Positions 7,711-11,797 of a DNA stretch of 11,797 bases are shown one piece after another (the first letter of the stretch is position 1; every line of letters begins with the position of its first letter). The stretch spans positions 1-11,797 of the forward strand of contig QIFF01000215.1 of assembly GCA_003230635.1 (NCBI GenBank), given 5' to 3'. Both the position numbers and the translations under genes were made by a program. The DNA comes from a bacterium. GTDB taxonomy: Bacteria; SZUA-182. The notes under the pieces are model-generated. The model saw only the letters and a program-made list of their open reading frames with translations. It did not search any database and was not told the DNA's origin.

Positions 7711-7978
7711 ACCACAGAGAACACAGAGAGAATATAAGTATCAACAAGTCAAGAAGATTTTGACCCCTCTGTGTCCTCTAAGCGATTAATCTTTATGTCC
7801 TCTTTTAATCTTATCCAGATTTCTCTGGGACATGCTTCCATTGAAATCAATTAGCAAACTAACTCTTTAGTCCAAAATAGCTGTCAGCCATCAGCTAACA
7901 TCTTTTACTGACCGCTGATAACTAAGCTAATAGCTAAGATTTGGAGAACACAGAGAATTCCTCCGTGTACTCTGTGGT
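7711..7978. repeat. Intergenic patch of degenerate CACAGAG-type and AGCTGAT-type repeats
   Basis: This gap between the membrane-protein and flavoprotein genes holds no gene. ACCACAGAGAACACAGAGAG at 7711-7730 recurs inverted as CCTCTGTGTCCTCT near 7766-7779 and again at 7944-7979, where GAGAACACAGAG (7944-7955) and CTCCGTGTACTC (7961-7972) form an imperfect palindrome around AATTC. Between them, 7879-7939 is a run of TAGCTGATAGCTGACAGC-like words in both orientations. Both word types are common as decayed dispersed repeats in bacterial intergenic DNA. No convincing promoter was seen on the minus strand. Confidence 0.65.
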
Positions 7979-8695
7979 TCATCCTTTCTTTTCTTTTGTA
8001 ACCTCCTTACTTAATAGTTTTCCGCGCGCAAAGCGAACCAGAAAACCCAGAATCACGCCCGCTATCGCCAGGACACCAAGCAGGGGCCAGGGCACCTGCC
8101 CCTCGGCCAAACCCACGCTTAGGGCGTCAGCCCCGACAACGTAAAGCACTGTGCCGGGAAGCATACAAAGCCATGACCAGAACAGATAGGTGCGAAAGGA
8201 CACCCGGGTGAGGCCGAAGCCGTAATTGAGTAAGTTAAATGGAAAGAGTGGCACCAGCCTGGTCAGGGCCACGATAACGGCACCGTGCTCTTCAGTTAAG
8301 GTGTCAAGCTTGCGGAATTTTTCTTGTTGGGAGAGCCAGCGGGCGGTGGCCTCACGGGCGAAATAGCGGGAGATCAGAAAGGCCAGGCCCGCCCCCAGGG
8401 TGGAGGCAATGCTGACCAGAATAACCCCCAGCACTGAGCCAAAAAGCGCACCTGCGGCCACCGTGAGGGCTGAGCCGGGAAGGGCTGCCGCCACCGCCAG
8501 GGCGTAAATAGTAACAAAGGCCAGCGGCCCCCAGTGCCCCAGGCCCCGCAGCCAGTCACGCAAATCCCCCAGGCGCTCGGCAAGGCCAAAGACCTTAGCC
8601 GCAATCAGAACCGCCAGGACAATGCTTATAAGCAATACCGGCCGCCACCAGCCGGCGGCCTTAGCCTTGGGAGTTGCGCTATTGTGTGTGTCCAT
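7979..8695 (-). CDS. TVP38/TMEM64 (VTT/DedA-superfamily) inner-membrane protein
   Basis: A 238-residue polytopic membrane protein. A transmembrane helix at ~19-38 (PVLLISIVLAVLIAAKVFGL) precedes the SNARE-associated/VTT domain, with the signature FG-G-G pattern in GALFGSVLGVILVSIASTLG, then LAFLISRYF, the re-entrant region RLVPLFPFNLLNYGFG and further helices (FWSWLCMLPGTVLYVVGA, LLGVLAIAGVILGFLVRFA) and a basic tail. DedA-superfamily proteins act in membrane lipid or small-molecule transport, but the substrate here is unknown. ATG 8695 overlaps the upstream ArsS-like gene by 17 nt and lacks a clear ribosome site, so it is probably translationally coupled. Family members often sit beside rSAM/ArsS-type genes. 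Confidence 0.92.
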   Translation of the reverse strand: MDTHNSATPKAKAAGWWRPVLLISIVLAVLIAAKVFGLAERLGDLRDWLRGLGHWGPLAFVTIYALAVAAALPGSALTVAAGALFGSVLGVILVSIASTLGAGLAFLISRYFAREATARWLSQQEKFRKLDTLTEEHGAVIVALTRLVPLFPFNLLNYGFGLTRVSFRTYLFWSWLCMLPGTVLYVVGADALSVGLAEGQVPWPLLGVLAIAGVILGFLVRFARGKLLSKEVTKEKKG

Positions 8696-9653
8696 TTTTT
8701 AGCAGCGCCCCGCCGCAGGAGGAGCCGCTTCCCGCAGTGCAGCCGAAGCAATGATTGCCAGTGACAATTTGGCGCCGGGCGTGAGCAGACGGTTCAAGGC
8801 GCTCAAGGTACTCTGAAGCACCATGGTTTACAGGATAACCAAGCGCCAGATTAAAATCGCAGTCATACAACTTGCCGTTCCAGCCCACGCTGAGCTGACG
8901 CCGGCACATCAGGCTCTCCAGGGTCTGGGGATTAAAGGCTTCCCTGAGCAATTGCAGATATTGTTGCGCTTTCCGGCCCGGCAACCCCTTCCAAAAGTTC
9001 CCCAGCGGCATGTTGGTAATTGTCAGCAGTCGGGAAAAGACAATACCGAAGCGTTTCCCCAACTCCCGGCGGTAGTCGGCCTCCAGCGCCGCCTGATCAG
9101 GGGGCAGGAAAGGGCCGCCGGGATTATAAATCAGGTCCAAAGCCAAGCCGGGGTCAAGACCATAGCCCAAGGCGTTCAAACGCTTGAGGGCTTCTATGCT
9201 CTTCTCATAAACCCCCGCACCCCGCTGGGTGCGCACATTTTCTTCCAGATAGCAGGGCAAAGAAGCTACAATCTGAACATTATGCCCTTTAAAGAATTCC
9301 GGCATATCCTCCATTCCCGGTTCCAGGAGGACAGTGAGGTTAGTGCGTACCTGTACCCATTGGCCAACATCACGGAGAGCCTTTACAAAGCGGCAAAAGT
9401 TGGGGTTGAGTTCCGGCGCCCCCCCGGTTATGTCCACCAGCTTGCAGCCTACAGCCCCGGCTGCCTCAAGCACCATCTGCATGGTAGGCCACTCCATCAT
9501 TTCCCTACGCCGCGGCGAGGCCTCCAGGTGGCAGTGCCTGCACTGCTGGTTGCAAAGCAGCCCTATGTTGACCTGGAGGCTTTCAATCCCAAAACTGTGC
9601 AGGCCGCTGCCGGTGAAGCCTGCGATTTGTTTTTCAAACTCATTCACGGCCAT
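8679..9653 (-). CDS. Radical SAM / Cys-rich protein, ArsS-like (TIGR04167, DUF3641 C-terminus)
   Basis: A 324-residue radical SAM protein. The 4Fe-4S/AdoMet motif is CNQQCRHC (C34, C38, C41), followed by DITGGAPELN and the rest of the core. The C-terminal Cys-rich DUF3641 region runs from MCRRQLSVGWNGKLYDCDF to NHCFGCTAGSGSSCGGAL. In this family some members, as I recall, carry selenocysteine in the terminal motif; here the codon at 8717-8715 (residue 313) is TGC, plain cysteine. Characterised relatives (ArsS) form arsenosugar precursors from dimethylarsenic; the partner methyltransferase ArsM is not in this window, so that substrate is not assured. First gene of the five-gene set. ATG 9653 has GGAG only 3 bases away, whereas GTG 9647 has it 9 bases away, so the true start may be two codons later. 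Confidence 0.92.
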   Translation of the reverse strand: MAVNEFEKQIAGFTGSGLHSFGIESLQVNIGLLCNQQCRHCHLEASPRRREMMEWPTMQMVLEAAGAVGCKLVDITGGAPELNPNFCRFVKALRDVGQWVQVRTNLTVLLEPGMEDMPEFFKGHNVQIVASLPCYLEENVRTQRGAGVYEKSIEALKRLNALGYGLDPGLALDLIYNPGGPFLPPDQAALEADYRRELGKRFGIVFSRLLTITNMPLGNFWKGLPGRKAQQYLQLLREAFNPQTLESLMCRRQLSVGWNGKLYDCDFNLALGYPVNHGASEYLERLEPSAHARRQIVTGNHCFGCTAGSGSSCGGALLKNGHTQ

Positions 9654-9674
9654 TCACTCCAACTTAGAGGCTGT

Positions 9675-9762
9675 GTTAATACCAAGTTGCGTTCAAACAT
9701 GAAAGATTTGCGTCAGGTGTTAGCACCTGACAGTTACTTCTCTGACAGCAACTTGGTATAAC
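9675..9762. repeat. 88-bp MITE-like inverted-repeat element with internal hairpin
   Basis: Outer arms ATACCAAGTTGC (9679-9690) and GCAACTTGGTAT (9748-9759) match perfectly and extend to GTTA/TAAC with one bulged base. Inside, GTCAGGTG (9712-9719) and CACCTGAC (9724-9731) form a perfect 8-bp stem with a 4-base loop, and CTGACAG occurs twice (9727-9733, 9742-9748). No open frame and no clear target-site duplication are visible. It lies between the presumed promoter and start codon of the ArsS-like gene, so it would be transcribed in its 5' leader. It may be a non-autonomous mobile element remnant or a dispersed repeat; copy number in the genome is unknown. Confidence 0.65.
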
Positions 9763-9792
9763 TGGGCCAGTGTTCAGTCTTTATTAGTTTTA

Positions 9793-9821
9793 ATTATACA
9801 CCAAATACCGGTGACAAAGAA
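9793..9821 (-). promoter_or_regulatory. Possible promoter for the ArsS-like gene cluster
   Basis: A perfect minus-strand TATAAT lies at 9798-9793. The only hexamer at 17-base spacing is TTCTTT (9821-9816), a poor -35; a better TTGTCA (9817-9812) is only 13 bases away. The site is placed correctly to drive the five-gene set, with transcription starting just outside the inverted-repeat element. Confidence 0.35.
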
Positions 9822-9945
9822 GACATATATAACATTTTTTTCTTTTTTTCTTCCTAATTTAAGTAGTCTAAAAATGAAAACACTTGTTAGTTAAGGCGTT
9901 AGTGTTTAGGGTGCATTTTTTCCTTTTGGAAGCGCATTTTTTTGC

Positions 9946-9974
9946 TTGACAACGATTGCCGGCATGGTTAAGAT
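9946..9974 (+). promoter_or_regulatory. Sigma70-type promoter for nrdD
   Basis: TTGACA (9946-9951), a 17-base spacer, and TAAGAT (9969-9974) form a near-consensus promoter facing nrdD. The predicted start near 9981 gives a leader of about 120 nt and places both NrdR-like boxes in the initially transcribed region. Confidence 0.8.
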
Positions 9975-9985
9975 ATGAGGTGGAC

Positions 9986-10001
9986 ATACTATATTTAGTG
10001 G
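9986..10001 (+). promoter_or_regulatory. NrdR box 1
   Basis: ATACTATATTTAGTGG matches 14 of 16 positions of the NrdR-box consensus acaCwATATwTwGTGT as I know it. It lies just downstream of the predicted transcription start of nrdD, a position suited to repression by the ATP/dATP-sensing repressor NrdR. Confidence 0.75.
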
Positions 10002-10016
10002 TTAGCGTTACTTGTT

Positions 10017-10032
10017 ATACAAAATATGATGG
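10017..10032 (+). promoter_or_regulatory. NrdR box 2 (degenerate)
   Basis: ATACAAAATATGATGG matches 11 of 16 consensus positions and shares its first four and last three bases with box 1. Its start is exactly 31 bp from that of box 1, the roughly three-helical-turn spacing typical of tandem NrdR boxes, which raises confidence beyond the match itself. Confidence 0.6.
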
Positions 10033-10084
10033 TAACTGGTTAAAATTTATACTTTTCGCTAATATTTTAAAACCTTAAAACCGT

Positions 10085-10090
10085 AAGGAG
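10085..10090 (+). promoter_or_regulatory. Ribosome binding site of nrdD
   Basis: AAGGAG with a 9-base spacer to ATG 10100. CCTTA at 10073-10077 could pair with TAAGG at 10084-10088 and partly cover it, but a 5-bp stem is weak. Confidence 0.75.
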
Positions 10091-10099
10091 AAAATAAGG

Positions 10100-11797
10100 A
10101 TGCCTCTTGACAGCCGCACCGCCAAAAAGGGCCTTAGAGCAGTTCCTTCCGCCAGGAGCGACGCTACGGATTTAGCCCTCTTTGTACGTACCTCCAGCGA
10201 GAAATTACTGGGCTGGAACCGCCAGCGGATTGTGGACGCACTGGTAAAGGAAACTTATATAGATTTGGAAACCGCCAAGCTGATCAGCAAGGAAGTGGAG
10301 GCGCAAATTCTCGCTTCCTCTATAAAGACGATTACCGCTCCCCTGATCCGCGAATTGGTGGACGCCAAGCTGATTGAGCACGGCCTGGAAAGGGTGCGCC
10401 GCATGCACACCCGCCTGGGTATGCCCCTTTATGATGTGGATCAGCTTATTCTACACCCCAACCGGGAAAACGCCAATGTCCCCCACGGCCCGGAAGCTAC
10501 CAATCTTACCCTGGCGGAAGGGATTAAAAAGGAATACGCCCTGCTGAGCATTTTTTCCCAGGAGGTGGCTGACGCTCATATGCGGGGGGATATTCATCTG
10601 CATGACCTGGGCTTTTGCGACCGTCCCTACTGCTCCGGTCAATCCCTGGAGTACGTAAAGAAGTTTGGTTTGACCCTGCCCAATGCCGCTTCTATTGCCA
10701 AGCCGGCCAAGCACCCGGAGGTCTTGCTGGCACACATGGTCAAGTTTTCCGCCAGTTTGCAGGGCCACTTTGCCGGCGCCATCGGCTGGGATGCGGTCAA
10801 CCTTTTCTTTGCCCCCTACCTGGTCGGCAAGTCAGACAAAGAGATTAAGCAACTGGCGCAGATGATGATCTTTGAATTCTCCCAGCAAGCGGTGGCCCGC
10901 GGGGGACAGGCGATTTTCAGCGACCTGAACATATACTGGGAGGTGCCCAAGCACTTTGAAGATGTTCCCGCCATCGGCCCCGGGGGAGAATTTACCGGCA
11001 AGACTTATTCCGAATACCAGGAGGAGGCCCAAAAGTTGGCCTGGGCCTTGTTTGATGTTTATCTGGAGGGTGACGCCTGCGGCCGCCCCTTCTTCTTCCC
11101 CAAGCCGCTGGTGCATATTACCGAGAAATTCTATAAAACCCCGGGGCACCAGGATTTCCTCAATCACATTTGCAGGGTGGCGGCGGATAAGGGAAATACT
11201 TACTTCGTGTTTGACCGCGGGGACACCGCCAAGATCAGCCAGTGCTGCCGCCTGAGTTTCAAGCTGGAAGCTTCAGACCTGGAAGATGCCAAACAGCCCT
11301 GGAAGATGCGCTATTGCGCCATGCAGAACATAACCATCAACCTGCCCCGTTTGGGCTATTTTGCTCAGGGGGATGATGCTTTACTCTTCAGTAAGTTAAC
11401 GGATCACATGGAACTGGCCGCCCAGGCCCACCTGGAAAAACGCATCTTCATAGAGCAACTGCTGGCCCTGGGCGAGAGCGGCCCCCTGGGACTGCTGACC
11501 ATGAAGCAGGACGGAGAGCCTTACCTGCGCCTGGAGAAAGCCAGCTTTCTGATCGGCATGCTGGGCCTGAACGAACTGGTACAGCTTCACTGCGGCGAGG
11601 AATTGCACCATTCCCCCAGAGCCTTAAAGCTGGGACTGCGTATTATTTCCCACATGAAGCTGCTGGCTGACAAGCTGAGCGAAAAGCACCATCTGCGCTT
11701 TATCCTGGAGCAAAGCCCGGCCGAATCCACCGCCTACCGCTTTGCCAAGCTGGACCTGCATTATTACTCGCCGCGGGCGGCCTCTGTGCTGAAGGGG
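10100..11797 (+). CDS. nrdD: Anaerobic (class III) ribonucleoside-triphosphate reductase, N-terminal 566 residues
   Basis: The frame is open from ATG 10100 to the right edge (566 codons); the family is usually around 700 residues, so the glycyl-radical loop and the C-terminal zinc cysteines lie outside the window. Residues ~25-115 are an ATP-cone allosteric domain (WNRQRIVDALVKET, ending in HTRLGMPLYDV). The catalytic barrel follows, with HLHDLGFC (C173) and YCSGQSLEYV (C178) and the cysteine pair QCCRLSF (C382/C383), the region that carries the thiyl-radical cysteine in relatives. It reduces NTPs to dNTPs in the cytoplasm without oxygen and needs the activase NrdG, whose gene is commonly downstream. 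Regulation is probably by NrdR, given the two boxes just upstream. The reductant type (formate or redoxin) cannot be decided from the visible part. Confidence 0.95.
   Translation, partial: MPLDSRTAKKGLRAVPSARSDATDLALFVRTSSEKLLGWNRQRIVDALVKETYIDLETAKLISKEVEAQILASSIKTITAPLIRELVDAKLIEHGLERVRRMHTRLGMPLYDVDQLILHPNRENANVPHGPEATNLTLAEGIKKEYALLSIFSQEVADAHMRGDIHLHDLGFCDRPYCSGQSLEYVKKFGLTLPNAASIAKPAKHPEVLLAHMVKFSASLQGHFAGAIGWDAVNLFFAPYLVGKSDKEIKQLAQMMIFEFSQQAVARGGQAIFSDLNIYWEVPKHFEDVPAIGPGGEFTGKTYSEYQEEAQKLAWALFDVYLEGDACGRPFFFPKPLVHITEKFYKTPGHQDFLNHICRVAADKGNTYFVFDRGDTAKISQCCRLSFKLEASDLEDAKQPWKMRYCAMQNITINLPRLGYFAQGDDALLFSKLTDHMELAAQAHLEKRIFIEQLLALGESGPLGLLTMKQDGEPYLRLEKASFLIGMLGLNELVQLHCGEELHHSPRALKLGLRIISHMKLLADKLSEKHHLRFILEQSPAESTAYRFAKLDLHYYSPRAASVLKG

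Larger units (their letters stand above)
9654..10099. other. Divergent regulatory region between ArsS-like gene and nrdD
   Basis: The 446-bp region between the two outward-facing genes has no coding potential. From left to right it holds the inverted-repeat element, a possible leftward promoter, an AT-rich stretch with long T runs (9830-9860), the rightward nrdD promoter with two NrdR-like boxes, and the nrdD ribosome site. Confidence 0.8.

Noticed and set aside
7735..7765. Promoter for the flavoprotein gene (TTGACT ... TATATT)
   Set aside because: The spacing between the hexamers is only about 10-12 bases, too short for sigma70.
7711..7979. CRISPR array
   Set aside because: The repeated words are short, degenerate, in both orientations and irregularly spaced.
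8823..9761. 312-codon plus-strand open frame
   Set aside because: It runs antisense through the radical SAM gene, which has a complete family signature; its translation resembles no protein family. It is a shadow of the real gene's codon bias.

Overview
The window looks like chromosomal DNA from an anaerobic or facultative Gram-negative bacterium, most plausibly a deltaproteobacterium/Desulfobacterota-type organism. This is inferred from gene content: a class III (oxygen-sensitive) ribonucleotide reductase, a radical SAM protein of the ArsS/rSAM-selenodomain group with its usual companions, a DUF3047 protein, and a huge exported beta-helix protein. No taxonomic marker is present, so the assignment is tentative. 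There are no rRNA, tRNA, CRISPR or transposase genes.

Layout. (1) Bases 1-3600, minus strand: one uninterrupted frame for a very large exported protein that runs off the left edge. It has a signal peptide, a parallel beta-helix, two Ig-like domains, a fibronectin-III-like domain and the start of a LamG/DUF1080-like domain. A strong sigma70-type promoter at 3963-3991 gives it a leader of about 355 nt, and a perfect terminator-shaped hairpin lies inside its signal-peptide codons. (2) Bases 4033-9653, minus strand: five genes in one direction, transcribed in the order radical SAM ArsS-like protein, TVP38/TMEM64 membrane protein, MerA/lipoamide-dehydrogenase-like flavoprotein, DUF3047 exported protein, and a fused two-domain transferase (DUF2064/TIGR04282 plus GT2/TIGR04283). 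Genes 1-2 and 4-5 overlap. The two gaps (7693-7978 and 6080-6159) are filled with degenerate palindromic repeats. (3) Bases 9654-10099: divergent regulatory region with an 88-bp MITE-like inverted-repeat element in the leader of the ArsS-like gene, a TTGACA-17-TAAGAT promoter facing right, and two NrdR-box-like sites 31 bp apart. (4) Bases 10100-11797, plus strand: the first 566 codons of nrdD, running off the right edge.

How it fits together. Both transferase domains belong to families named after their association with rSAM/selenodomain proteins, so the ArsS-like enzyme, the transferase fusion and probably the flavoprotein, membrane and DUF3047 proteins form a conserved co-transcribed module. 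Its product is unknown: organoarsenical chemistry is suggested by the ArsS name, but no arsM is present here. nrdD appears to be under classical NrdR control. The surface protein is transcriptionally separate from the module. I see no convincing wholly new system. The best leads are the terminator-like hairpin in the signal peptide, the rSAM module itself and the repeat-embedded translation start of the DUF3047 gene.
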